From Saccoglossus kowalevskii (Eukaryota; Hemichordata; Enteropneusta; Harrimaniidae), in NCBI RefSeq assembly GCF_000003605.2, contig NW_003156734.1, forward strand, positions 828,383-877,444: a stretch of 49,062 nt of DNA. Reading direction: 5' to 3'. How positions within the stretch are numbered: the stretch's first letter is position 1; every line of letters begins with the position of its first letter. Below are positions 25,876 to 36,982 of the stretch, piece by piece. Both the position numbers and the translations under genes were made by a program. The notes under the pieces are model-generated. The model had not been told where the DNA came from, made no database searches, and worked only from the letters and a program-made list of their open reading frames with translations.

Positions 25876-25977
25876 CTGTATAATGCGGTCGTTCACTTTG
25901 AGCTTGCCCCTGTCTGCTGGACCGTGATCCGTAACTCTGGAAACAACAATTCCTTCAGCAGGCAAAGCACCATCAAT
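25876..25977 (-). CDS. PDZRN3: PDZRN coding exon 3: middle of PDZ1
   Basis: A 102-nt, phase 0 exon between acceptor CAATCTCAG and donor ATACAG|GTACAT encodes 34 residues: IDGALPAEGIVVSRVTDHGP followed by ADRGKLKVNDRIIQ. This is PDZ strand betaC onward to betaD, matching vertebrate EGIFVSKIVDSGPAA...GLQIHDRIIEV. The next exon should begin in phase 0 with a Val-Asn-Gly-like turn and finish helix 2 of PDZ1; I searched left of here by eye on the minus strand and did not find it. With exon 2, this shows PDZ1 cut by at least two phase 0 introns of about 0.7 kb, followed by a long intron. Confidence 0.93.
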
Positions 25978-28191
25978 CTGAGATTGAAGTAAATACAAAA
26001 TATTTTTAATATAACCATTGTGGGTATAATCAAAGGAAGCAATTCAAGCCAATACTATCAATTGTGCTATAAAATGCTGAGAGCACACTCGCTATTTCAT
26101 GAATTGTAATTTTTTAAATAAAAAGAACAAACGAGATAAAACGGTGAATTATTTGGAATTATCAGAGAATAATTGCCTATTTTGCATGCCACTAATTACG
26201 GCGTAATAAAACACGACCAGGGTACCAAGATAGGGGGAGTTGAGTTGGGAGTGAGGCATTGTGCGAGTCTCAACAATACAGGGTTTCATTCATTACTGCT
26301 TTATTCACGGTGTACAAAGACATCAAAGTGCCTACTGTAACAATGCTTTAAATGAAACCACTACCAATGAGGAAAGCTATCAGCTGGCAAATTTCTCTTC
26401 TCTCAGCCACCAAGAGTATCGGAAGCGGTCATCCCAAAGAGGTGTGACTGACAAGGGCCCTGTGTGTATCAGAACTGTTTATTGATACAATTTGTACCCC
26501 TGTAGTTTATGGAATTTCGGATAAAATATCCTCACCAATTATCTTGTTAGTAATTTCTGTTTGATTAAATTATGCGCAGTCAATGCACCGTCACATTACA
26601 TACATTAGCAAACCAATGTGCATTAACAACCCCATTTTGATTTTTTACATATTTATTTTTAATAATACACTCACCCGATTTCCGCCCATTATATTGAAAC
26701 CCAGGCTACCATTTTCTCGTTCGAGGGAGATCGACATTGTCGCTTCTTCACAAGGCTGCTACACAGGTGACAGACATACAAATAAATAATGCCATAAAGT
26801 AAGACAATAAAAATATGAGCATAAAAAAGGTTCAAGGTACATAAATTGCCCTGGGAGTTTGCAACGCCCAAGGGCAACACTGCTAAATTCACAACAAAAA
26901 TCCGACGTACGATTGTCACAGGCACCAGGTTAAATTAAATGGACAAACTGCTTCGCCACAGTAATTTGTCGACTGGGTTAAACCATGATGAATCGTTCAC
27001 AGAATATACTTTATTTTCGCTACGCATGAACGGGCGGTTATTCAAGTGCCGGTCACAGTTTAGACATTCACGGTGAAGAACGTTTTGTTTTGGTTGCATA
27101 GATGCGATCGCACGAACATCAGAGTGCTCACTCACTCACTCATTCACTCAAAAACGTTATAATTAAAATATTCACATATTTATGAATGAACAAATAAACT
27201 GTATCTTTTCCTAAGCCTTGTCAGAACTGATGGCTTTCCTACGTGACCAGCAATAATGAGTTCAGAGTCTCCAGGAAGTTGGAGTTGACCCTGGCAATGT
27301 AAAAGTAATGCAAATACCTTCCCTAGTGCATTCACCCCGCTGGGGGCCTCGAAAATATATCCCCAAGTTCTGAGCCGCCTGCGGCATTTTTTTATATAAA
27401 GAGTGAACATTTATTGTCGCCGTCATGATAGCCTACTACAATATGAAAACAAATTGATGTTGATTGTCCTGGTTTTCACGTACCTTTTCCGCGCTGGTAG
27501 CCCGTTTACTCAAATACTGGATCTGCGATTTGTATTCATTCAATTTCTTTTGGTAGCGTAGCGCTTGCATGTGAATTTCGTTTTGCAAAGTAGCCAATTG
27601 GACCACAAGCGACTTCTCGCGTTTGCTATAACGAATGGCCATTTTCTTAAGATCGTGCTCCAAACTGACCAGTTTGACCTGTTGCGAGGCGACATGTGCC
27701 TGAAGTGCCTTCAGACATTCGTGTCCGTGTACGTCACGGCACAACAGCGTTAATCCACAGCCGTTCTTACACTGACCCACAGGTCTATATTCACATGTTT
27801 GTGTCTCGTGCTGTAGCTGGTCTTTGATATTCAGCACTACTCGACAGCCCTTATTGGAGCACTGTATTGGCAGGTAATCACAGTCTTCTACATGCTGCGA
27901 TAAATTGTGTATTTTCACCATTTCGTTGCATCCACGTCGGTGATATTCACAACGTACTTCGAGTTTCTGAATTATATTCCTAAGCGGCAGAACGCTGTTC
28001 AGTTCCTTGGGTGAGAAATTCTCGCATTTCAAGGGGCAGTTCCCGTTCTGCACAACCCATGGTAGAACACACGATGAGCAAAATACATGACCACATGGCG
28101 TAGCTAGCGGATCCTCCAATACACCCAAACATACACTGCATTTCAAATTTTCTTCGATCGTTTCACAGAAACGCTCTATGTCATAACCCAT
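25876..28191 (-). CDS. PDZRN3: PDZRN3/PDZRN4-type E3 ubiquitin ligase, N-terminal part (three exons, continues left)
   Basis: Coding exons are join(28191..27484, 26758..26675, 25977..25876), all in phase 0 on the minus strand. Together they encode 298 residues: RING-HC finger, TRAF/Sina-like zinc fingers, a basic coiled-coil stretch, then the first two-thirds of a PDZ domain. This order is specific to the PDZRN3/PDZRN4 (LNX3/LNX4) family; LNX1/2 lack this block and have four PDZ domains. Family members ubiquitinate membrane-associated partners bound by the PDZ domains; vertebrate PDZRN3 acts at the neuromuscular junction (MuSK) and in Wnt-related signalling (known family biology). Vertebrate proteins have about 1,000 residues, so the rest of PDZ1, PDZ2 and the long C-terminal region are missing here and should lie left of the window or in undetected exons. 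The invertebrate gene is likely a single ortholog of both vertebrate paralogs, so the symbol is approximate. Confidence 0.93.
25978..26674 (-). other. PDZRN3: PDZRN intron 2
   Basis: A 697-nt phase 0 intron with GTGAGT donor and a TTTACTTCAATCTCAG acceptor. Apart from AT-rich runs I see no structured element in it. Confidence 0.75.
26675..26758 (-). CDS. PDZRN3: PDZRN coding exon 2: start of PDZ1 with the carboxylate-binding loop
   Basis: A small 84-nt exon, phase 0 on both sides, ends at donor AATCGG|GTGAGT. It encodes 28 residues ending GSLGFNIMGGNR, the first beta strand and the GLGF-type carboxylate-binding loop of PDZ1 (vertebrate PDZRN3 has GSLGFNIIGG). It joins directly and in frame to exon 1, where vertebrate proteins also pass from the coiled coil into PDZ1. 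The acceptor reads TAGCAG: two AGs three bases apart (a NAGNAG acceptor), so the exon may begin at 26,758 (extra Gln) or 26,755. It was recognised from the PDZ loop and the splice signals together. Confidence 0.9.
26759..27483 (-). other. PDZRN3: PDZRN intron 1
   Basis: A 725-nt intron from donor GTACGT to a NAGNAG acceptor. Open frames in it have no domain similarity and are interrupted. No other exon is needed, because exons 1 and 2 join in frame exactly where the vertebrate protein runs continuously. It contains a CACT-rich short tandem run near 27,128-27,150. Confidence 0.75.
27484..28191 (-). CDS. PDZRN3: PDZRN coding exon 1: RING finger, TRAF-type zinc fingers, coiled coil
   Basis: The exon has 236 codons and ends at the donor AAAAG|GTACGT. 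The start at 28,191 is chosen because the protein then begins MGYDIERF, matching the MGFELDRF start of vertebrate PDZRN3 as I recall it; an in-frame ATG eight codons upstream (28,215) gives an extension not expected in the family. RING ligands are C18, C21, C33, H35, C38, C41, C52 and C56, with the family signature EDPLATPCGHVFC and VLPWVVQ. TRAF/Sina-type zinc ligands follow at C81, C88, H100, C104, C111, C116, H128 and C133, and another Cys-rich segment at C141-C159. Residues about 160-230 are helical and rich in K, Q and L, with the conserved stretches KREKSLVVQLA and ALRYQKK. A whole RING-TRAF module in one large first exon followed by small exons fits this family. Confidence 0.96.
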
Positions 28192-28700
28192 GGCTACACG
28201 GGTTGCGATGAGCACACAGTTCCACGCTGGGCGTACGTTACTGGCATGAAGTACCGTACAATCGCTGACACTGCCGGCAGCTAATGCTTACGATTGTGTA
28301 CCTTTGCTATGAATGTATTCGTTCAAAATACTGGAGACTGGATACGTACGCAGTGGTGGGCGGTGCTACGCATTTGAAATAACCATACGTCAACAGTATA
28401 CAAACTTGTCATCTATTTCTCGTCGATGATTGGCTAGCACCTAATCACTTCAACAGCGTCGGCACGCTTTGTTGTTTTCATAGCCCGTTCTCTGACTGTT
28501 CATACAGGCTCCACGAGTACGACTCTTCTCAGTTGGCTCAATGGTTGGCTTCTTCAGTGTTTATTGATAACGCGTAGACACACAATATAAAACGACCACG
28601 TACATAAGTTACCACGTACATAAATTCGCTTCCAACGAAGAATGTATCAGGTCATTGCGCGTATGTCCGTGGAGCTAAAAAAAAAAGCTACAGGGTCTAT
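28192..28700 (-). promoter_or_regulatory. PDZRN3: Probable 5' UTR and promoter region of PDZRN
   Basis: This segment lies immediately upstream of the PDZRN start codon. It is clearly richer in CpG than the introns to the left and has a CCAAT box on the minus strand at 28,429-28,433, about 240 bp upstream of the ATG. No convincing TATA box is placed. The transcription start cannot be fixed from sequence alone, and a separate non-coding first exon further right is possible. Confidence 0.35.
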
Positions 28701-29445
28701 CTAGTATGGATGTTTTCCTAGCTAATGGTGACCATTTCCCATACCAATCGCATACACCTCCGACTAGTATATTACTATGTCTGAACATTGACGTTTCATA
28801 GCACAGTATACATATTTCGCAGGCAAAATATCATATCGTTGGCGCTTGGGGTATTTCGAGTTGCTAGAGAAAGTGGACCTTATCGCGTTCATGTGCGAGC
28901 ATGGTGTAAGTTGCGGTTCTCTTTTGTGAAGACTATGTAAACAACACCTATCTCATTATCCAACGCACTGCCGGGGACTCAGCGCGGCGGGCTTTCCCCA
29001 AAACAGAGCAAAACAACACTTGGCATTATTCACGCAATTCCATCAAATTGTCTGGCTCCATAATCAACATAAATAAAAGGCCATTCAAACCCACTATACG
29101 TCGCTACCTGTATCTTTGTATGGCATAATAAGCCAATTATCCTACAAATACTATTATTTGGTTATTTTCTTTTTATACGAGCCGGAAAGTTGTGTGGAGT
29201 TTCGCCGACTATATGAACATCGAAATTAGACCTTGTACGCAATTCGGGTGTAATTTACAGAAATTAATTGGTATGTCGGTATTGAATATCAAACGCCTTT
29301 GATAGGGCACCCTGCCGTTGCAGACTTCGCCAAGCGACACACAGTATGTGTTTATTTACTGGCCATATCTTCCACCGTCATCTTATTAAAACTGATTAGC
29401 ACTCTGTCGTTTGCGGTTGCCGCGTATCCAGTGGAATAAACGTGA

Positions 29446-30009
29446 ACTAATAAATACCCTGAAAAAGTAACACCCTTACATATATTTTTCCAGGACACAG
29501 CTTTTATTTTCTCACGAACTGCTGCTTATATTCCCGTTGCCACGAGCTTGCATGTAATGTCATTAGCATTCAAGCGAACTGAAGAGGATCTGAAAACGGC
29601 GAAGTACAAATACACCGGCATCAACACAAAGATAGATCATTGAAAATTTGGAGTAGCGGCACAGAGACTGGGTAATGCGAGCAAAATCACGACCCGTGTG
29701 CAGGAAATTGACTTCAACCGGACCTTTGATGATGCTGCCGAGCCCGATTCGCACTGTTCACCGGTATCAAGTGTTACAGCTGCATAAAAGGTCCGAAACT
29801 CAGTTGGGAAAAATTACGACCTAAGCAATTCATTCGTAAATGTACTACCACTAGTCGGCGTAGTTGTGTGGAGCCGTAACCTTGATGATAAGAAGGTCCA
29901 ATTCGGCGGCACATCAGTGATACGCTCTCCGAGCTCAGTAAAGCACGATATAACAATAGCAGATGGACACGGATTTTACGAGATAATTATTTATTTCGAA
30001 AATAAATAA
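29446..30009 (+). pseudogene. Decayed open reading frame, unrecognised
   Basis: One plus-strand frame stays open from 29,446 to the TAA at 30,007 except for TGA at 29,641 and TAA at 29,785: 188 codon positions with only two internal stops, in AT-rich DNA where many more are expected. The three segments have ordinary protein composition, for example KRTEEDLKTAKYKY, QEIDFNRTFDDAAEPD and VWSRNLDDKKVQFGG. A pyrimidine tract and CAG (about 29,481-29,492) precede the first part like a splice acceptor. I do not recognise a family. It could be a fossil gene or transposon fragment, or chance in a locally GC-richer stretch; the antisense strand is also fairly open. No restoration is attempted. Confidence 0.25.
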
Positions 30010-32927
30010 TATATAAATTAATATACATATTCCCCTCTCAAATATTATAATTTTACTTCAACTGGTGTGTTAATTAATTATTTAATTAAGACTGACGCAC
30101 TGATTACAGCTTGACTTTTTTCTAATCGTTTTTCGGTCCTATTTTTAATGATGAAACATAAAAAAGAAACATTTCGCGCATGTTAAATGAGTATTGTTGT
30201 ATGACAGTGAGTGTTTCGCGAAAATGTAAGTGTTTGACAAGTGTTTGACACGTATCTGCTAAGTTTTTAATTGCAACACCCATTTAAAGAACAGGAGGCT
30301 AACATGTTTAGCGAGTCCCGTTGGACGCATTGAGGTAATGCCATAAAGCCTGGAAAGGTATGCATGGACGATCAAAGCGAATGCTAAAGTAATAACGATC
30401 TGGTCAAAGTGATCACCAATTTGCCGACAAAAAGCCGATCATATTCAACATATGCAGTCCACTCAACGTACTGTTATCATATCAGCTATACAGTGGAAAG
30501 GTCGTAAATTTAAAGATTCCAAAAGCTACTATTTGAGAAGCTTGGATACCGAAGCTATTAACTACTTTTAGCGTTCATTATCATCTGCCGGGTATGATAC
30601 GACGGAGTGCTCTTGTACCGACTGCACTTGTCACGTTGTAACACCGTATACCCGTTCTACGGTCATTATCTATAACATGTACATTTTTTAATATAATAAG
30701 AAAAAAACACATTTCAATATTGCTACTTCACTTCGTGTAGGATTAGACAACTATAATTTATATCATGTATTCCGATATCATTTTCTTTTCCTACAAAAGT
30801 GTAGCCGGGGGATCCGATAAGTTTGTATCGTCTCATAGTTTTCATAAATCCCCTTAGGCGGCGGTGTCACAATGTAATGATTTAGGCGACATTGTCTCAA
30901 CCGATGCGAATATCTTGAAATTCTCACCCCATCACAAAGTATACAACAGATCAAACACTTCCTTCATAATTCATCCGTTTTTTTTAGATGTTGTTCAAAG
31001 TTGCGACTGAACTCCCAAATTACGATGTCAAGTAACTTAAATGTGTCGACGATGATACCATCCACTCGTTACCAAGACCCAGTCATGCAGGAAACGTGGT
31101 TATCTTCATACGTGCCGAAATCGGAACGCTTTGCCTTCTATCGTGAATTTTTCTGGCTCTATTGTCTGGCTTTAGACTAATTTACGACAGGAGTAATTGT
31201 TCTCACAATTAAACTTAATAACAATATTATAGTGAACATACATTGTTCATTCCATTGGGAATTATTTGTTGCAGTCATTTATTAATGAACCTTTTTACAC
31301 ATCTTGGAGTTGGGACGCGTACATCTGAAGACTAGACGTTCTGATTAATATCCCAATGGATTGAAAGCCAGTGTATGCATGTTCTGAGAACTGAAGACTC
31401 GTCGAAAGAAATGTGTTATTTGAAAAAAATAGTAAAACTGAATGTCATATGTATAACATGCGTCGAGCAGTTCAAAATCGTTTTATTAGTTGAAGTCGTT
31501 CATACTAGATATTACGTCTATCTCCACGGTGTTCCCAATGTGGAGCCACGCCCCATCCATTGATGGACATGCTCTTTTTTTCGCCGAATGGTAATATCCA
31601 GTTTATTACTCCAATAACTTATTATTCAACTTAAATGTACATGAAGGCGTGTGCTTCTGCTGTAACAGATTATGTGATATTTATATTATTGTTCAACGAC
31701 GTCTAGTAAAATAACAATGAATATTTGTGTTATTGTTTTTTCGACTGGGCCACTTTGTAATATCTATCTGATCCCTACGTTATATCATCTAATGCGCTCT
31801 GCGTTGAACCTTGAGCTACATTTTTGGAGTTCACGGTCAAAATAAAAGTCCTGGCTGTTAAAACGTAGTCTATATTCAAGTAGATGTTACCAAAGATAGA
31901 CAGCGAGTTAACTGATACTTTGTTGATCTGAGTTCCCTCCATATCATGATGACGATCTCAGCTTCAGTCACTTCCTCGATTCGAAAGGTAACCGACCTGC
32001 GCCATTTTAGATGGAGTTATACAAATGATCGATGCACATTGGCGCCTGATGTTCGAGTATTATGGATGCGTTACAGACTTTTAGTCGTGTTATTCATATA
32101 CAGTTACACGAGAATTGAGACCAAATCTGGTATAATCGTACAACCCCTCTGGGCAGAATCCTTTTTCGCATTTTCGTCTATGCGAATCGATGTAACTTAT
32201 CATTTTAACAACTACTTGATATTCATCTATGTATTTTATTTTATTGGTTCACGTGAAAATTAAACCGATCTATCCGCGTGTATCATGCAGTCTTGGGGTA
32301 ATTCAGAATACACCGGATACTGCACTGATCAGTCTACGTCGGATACTTTATCCCTACGATATCATTGCCCTATATATTGTCAAGCAAGGAAAATCAATGA
32401 ACACGATTTGGGAAACTTTCAGGTTTCACCCTGCCTTCCCTTCCCGTAAATTACGTCAGAGTAAAAACTAACGCGTATAACATGGCGCATTTCAATTACT
32501 ATGGAAATGCCTTATCTTATTCTAGGGCCATGCACTCATGGTAGCTCTCTGCTCGTTATCGTGAAAATAGTTTCAAGTTCACAAATTTAACGGTACTATA
32601 AATTAACTTTGTGACAGTTTAACCTCATTGTGGCCTCAGTACATCGTTTCTTACTCAAACTACGGATATTTTCGTAGAATGTATTCCAACGTTGTTACTG
32701 TCACGGTGCACGTAATATTAAGATATTCAGGAGATTGTTTATATTTACAGAAGTCAGGATGTCCACGAATGACTAGCTCTACATTAGCAATACAAACCCT
32801 CACATAATTACATAGAATTAACATGGATTGTACATATCAATATACTGTTTACATCATCGACTAATCGCGGCAATTGTGTCAATACGTCATTCCTTTAAAT
32901 CGCGCACTCTAGTGACGGGCGCTGTTA

Positions 32928-32935
32928 TGACGTCA
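32928..32935. promoter_or_regulatory. CRE palindrome TGACGTCA
   Basis: A full cAMP-response element in the spacer, inside a run of moderately GC-rich sequence (GGGCGCTGTTATGACGTCAA). A second one lies at 35,991-35,998 and a third, in a tandem repeat, at 925-932. Motif evidence only. Confidence 0.25.
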
Positions 32936-34188
32936 AAATGACTTAAATGGGCCGTTAGTACCTTCCACGAATGGGCGAAGACAATGCCGTTCAAATCGAC
33001 AACTGTGTTTGATTGTGTAGTATTTCGTCATCTAGAATTCAGTAGAATTTCTCAAAAACATAATCCTGATGGATGACTTCATATCAAAACGATACGTGAC
33101 TCCTTTGAACGGCTTTTGTGTCACCCATTTACGTCACGGAAGCGCTTTGTCACTGGAGGGCGTGATTTGGTGCAATATTTCAAAACTATAGCCGACATAG
33201 TTGTGTACAATTTACTTTTGTGTTAACGTGGAATCGATATATGTGAATTTCAATATCCACGTCTCAACATAAGATAAATGAATAAATTAATATTTTATGA
33301 ACTGCTTATGTCCTGATTTGCCCATGCATACCTTACCCTTTCCTGTCGATAACTGTATACATTTCACATATAGACCATGCGACCCATTTAGTTAGTACAG
33401 GTTACAGGAAATAAAAACGGCATTTTACGTTTTTACGGGAAATAAAATGAAAGTTCCATTTACAGTAAAAAATAGGTTTTTACAAATAAAGCAAATTCTA
33501 ATTACATTTTACATTTTTATAATATTTTTTGATAATTTGAGTTTAAGAATCAGAATTGGAAATAACGACATTTAGTTTGAAAAATTCTTAATGCCCTTAC
33601 AAAAAGTAATAGCTTTGTACAAATTACGGACGAATAAAATAGCTGATTGCATTTTACACCTTGCCTGTGCCTACGAATTTACATTTTTTATTTATTTGAA
33701 TTACATTATTACGAAAATAAAAACAATTGATTACAGTTTACGAAAATACACCTTGCCCGACCATCTTTAACAACTTCTGCACATAAAACTACATGGCTAT
33801 ACTGTCATTGATGAAAGCAATAATAAAGGTTTGACAATGAATATCTGAAAGATGGCAGTAAACTCAAATTACTTCAAAAAATCCCATTGGAAATGAAGCA
33901 TTATCAAGTAGAAACGTTTAATTAATATTCAGAAAGTACTACAAAAACGACCGATGATCAATGCAAATAGACAACATTACTGAATCTTCTACGTTCATCA
34001 ACTGAATGCACTGTACCCGGATCAGGGTATTACAATATCGCGACGCCGATCTTTATTTCACCCAAATTCGATATTATTTTCAGAAATTTGACTGGTGGAA
34101 ATGATATTTACTAATATATTTGATTATCCTGTGGCATCACCTACGAACTTCTCATTATTCTGAAAACTTGAGGATTGGGATTTAGTAA

Positions 34189-34533
34189 GTTTTTTTGTGC
34201 CAGGCGACAGTTCCGGACATTGAACGTCACTGTTGTCTCTCCTGACCTTTTTTGTATGTGCAAATTGCAAGTAGCGCATTTGCCACAGAAGTTATTTCCT
34301 GTTTGGGACTACATGACAGGGATTTGTGGCCATCTCCCTATCAAATGGCAATTTTAATGCGCTATCCTGGCGTCAACCAGGCTCCGTCAAACACAAGCAC
34401 CTGCCAGTGGATTGGCCTTCCCATTGAGTCTGTGGCACACTCACCCAGGGTAGGGGTCGACCTATTGACCGATTTGAACTTGGGTATACCGATCATGAGT
34501 CTGATGCGACAACCACTATGCTACCAGTGTAAT
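34189..34533 (-). mobile_element. tRNA-derived SINE, full length, with target-site duplication
   Basis: Read on the minus strand, the element begins near 34,533 with a tRNA-like head. It has an A box TAGCATAGTGG (34,523-34,513), an anticodon-arm-like GACTCATGATC, and a B box GTTCAAATC (34,479-34,471), the internal RNA polymerase III promoter. A body of about 260 bp follows, then a short A-run (seen as TTTTTTT at 34,190-34,196). The 8-bp direct repeat TTTAGTAA flanks both ends exactly (34,181-34,188 and 34,534-34,541), the target-site duplication expected from LINE-mediated retroposition. The CAT anticodon-like triplet suggests a tRNA-Met-like origin, but the head is diverged. The family is not recognised. 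A chance open frame of 114 codons crosses it on the other strand. Confidence 0.7.
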
Positions 34534-36907
34534 TTTAGTAAAATATCACTAGAATTCAGTTCAATAAAATTGGTCTCACTTATATTTCTAATGTAGGAAA
34601 ACTAACTTATTATTGCATTTGTAATCTCAACTGAGACGCGAAATCATGAATGTTGGTCACTGTCACACACACTATGCCTCATCGTAGTAAACAACATATA
34701 TATCAACATAGTTTGGTTTTGCTCTCAGTTTTCATTGTTCAACACTCACTAACTAATGGGTTGTTGCTACATATTTTGACATCGAATCAAATAATCGGCG
34801 CAACGGTACACAAGATGAAACCACCTTTTTACAAAACGGAAATGAACATTCACTGAATGTCCGACTTGCGTTATACATACACAACTACTTTGAAACTAAA
34901 GTGCTCAATAAAAGATGTATAAACATTGACTAGGGTGACCCTTTTAGTCGATTCTTCCGACCTGAACACTGTGGGGTGAAATACACCGAACACAAATGTC
35001 AAAACTACTGCTTCAATGCAATAACTTGCATCGACCTTGCATTGATAGTCTACTGAACCGAATAATTTAGAAATCATCGTGTATTGTCGGCTAGAAAGCC
35101 TGAGTGTATGTGTTTTGTTGGAGTACATGTATAGAACAACTTTGCTGACATGCCAACTATGTTGTTTTGTCGCGTCAATTACGAAGAAATGGCTGCAAGT
35201 CCAGTAAATTATTAAAATAAAACCGCTCGGTTGATTATTCGCTGAATTTTGCTGTGAAGATTATTTCTGACAGCGTCACATCGGTTCCATGGATTCATGT
35301 ATACGCTCAACTTCATAACAAGAATAAAAATACGACGTGTTTCATTCATTGTAATGCCGTTTCAATTCCTCTTTATATATCAGTGTAAACGTGGAACGGT
35401 ACAACGGTCTCCCTGCTGCGCAGCGCGCCCACACCCCAGTAGCACTTAGTCATTACATACATTGAGTTAAAACAGAATCTATTCTTAACTTTATATTGCA
35501 TATAACTTACAACACACTAGAAAACACGAATAAAACACCGTGATATAACAGTGATCTGTTCAATCGTTAGTTATCAGCAACAATGTGATAAACTATAAAC
35601 ATTATTAAATTTAAATTGACTGAATTTGGACAGAAGTGTGATAGCTACACCTAGGTGCCAGAGAAACATGTTGATATTGAATCGGAAAGTACCACATCGT
35701 TTCTAAATTGCCTCGAGTTATGAAACATTTGAATATAATACACTTTTTATGTCATGCCATTTTCTCCCATCGTCGTTACTATCATTGTGAAAGTGAGGCT
35801 GCAGCTTGCATGCGAGTCTCCCTTCCCCCCCCCCAATCATACACCACATTTACGCATGTGTAGTAGTACACTGTATCAGACAACTAGTCTGAGACACATC
35901 CGAAATGGTTCTTCTGCGCACAGAGTACCTTTGTCGCGCCACGAATAATTTGTATTGCATCAAGTTACTGACATTGTAATTTCGCCTCTATGACGTCATC
36001 ACGTTTGTTTTTGCAAAGGTATATTGGTGTGGCTACTGATCTCGATTTAGATCAAATGCCGGCCAGATGGGAACAAGTCATTGTATTCCGGGTTTTAAAA
36101 CAAAGCGGGGCAATACGAAGACAAATTCCCAGCAGTCCAGTTAAAATTATTCCATATAGTGTGGTGCTATTATATCCGGACTGATGCACTGTCACCGCCC
36201 GTGGTTCTTATTTAACCGAATTGTCTAGTGCTCTTTCGATCTCCACTCAAATCTTATGTAATACTAGTATTTTTTCCTGCCTTTTATTTTAAATTTATTT
36301 ATATATTTTTTGCAAGAATAACCTTTTGGGGCAGATATCAACATGACTAAGTTGCGCAATCCAAATGTCAACGAACGAAATATGTTTTTGCTGCAGTGTG
36401 ACCCCGACAATTGAATTAACGGTGTTTGATGTTTGCCGAACTTTCAAGGATACCAGTGTGTTTTATTCTACATCGATGTAACATCCGGGGATTCTATATA
36501 AAGAACGACCCTCCGTGAAGAATACAATAGTAATTACCATTAGCTCATTTTTAGATATTCAGTGTATTGTGTTAATCATGAATTCAAAATGCACCCCTTA
36601 TAACCAGACTATGCCCAGTGGGGTTATCATTAGCTAGTTCAGCCCGTGATTGGTCGAAATCATGTCAGATGATCAGTTATGTTTCAAGTACGGATTTGAA
36701 GTGACCGTATCATTTACAACAAAAACCTTTCAACGGAGTTGTTTCCGCGGTATTCACATTAACCAAAGTTGACCCTGTTAATTTCTGACATTTCCTCCCG
36801 TTATTTTAAAAGATGCAAATTACGTATTACATGTATTTTTCTATAATTGGAATATATTTGGATATAATTACATAAATTGTCACAAATCGCAGAAATTTAT
36901 TAATATT

Positions 36908-36982
36908 GCTGTGTCGAGATATTTAAACTCCTTCAGTTGCAACTTTTTTTCCATCTAATATTTAAGAATATCGCGACACAGC
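36908..36982. repeat. 16-bp inverted repeat (hairpin)
   Basis: GCTGTGTCGAGATATT at 36,908-36,923 pairs with AATATCGCGACACAGC at 36,967-36,982, 15 of 16 bases, around a 43-bp spacer. It contains CpGs on both arms. It could be a small MITE relic or a structured RNA element. Confidence 0.5.

Noticed and set aside
27180-27410. Minus-strand open frame between PDZRN exons 1 and 2, with a segment faintly like a PDZ loop
   Set aside because: Exon 1 and the true GSLGFNIMGG exon join in frame with no need of it, and the similarity is weak.
31946-32471. Two overlapping plus-strand open frames (105 and 80 codons)
   Set aside because: No recognisable domain, many rare-looking residues, no supporting splice sites; treated as chance.
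34252-34596. 114-codon plus-strand open frame
   Set aside because: It runs antisense through the SINE and ends in its flank, so it is a repeat artefact.
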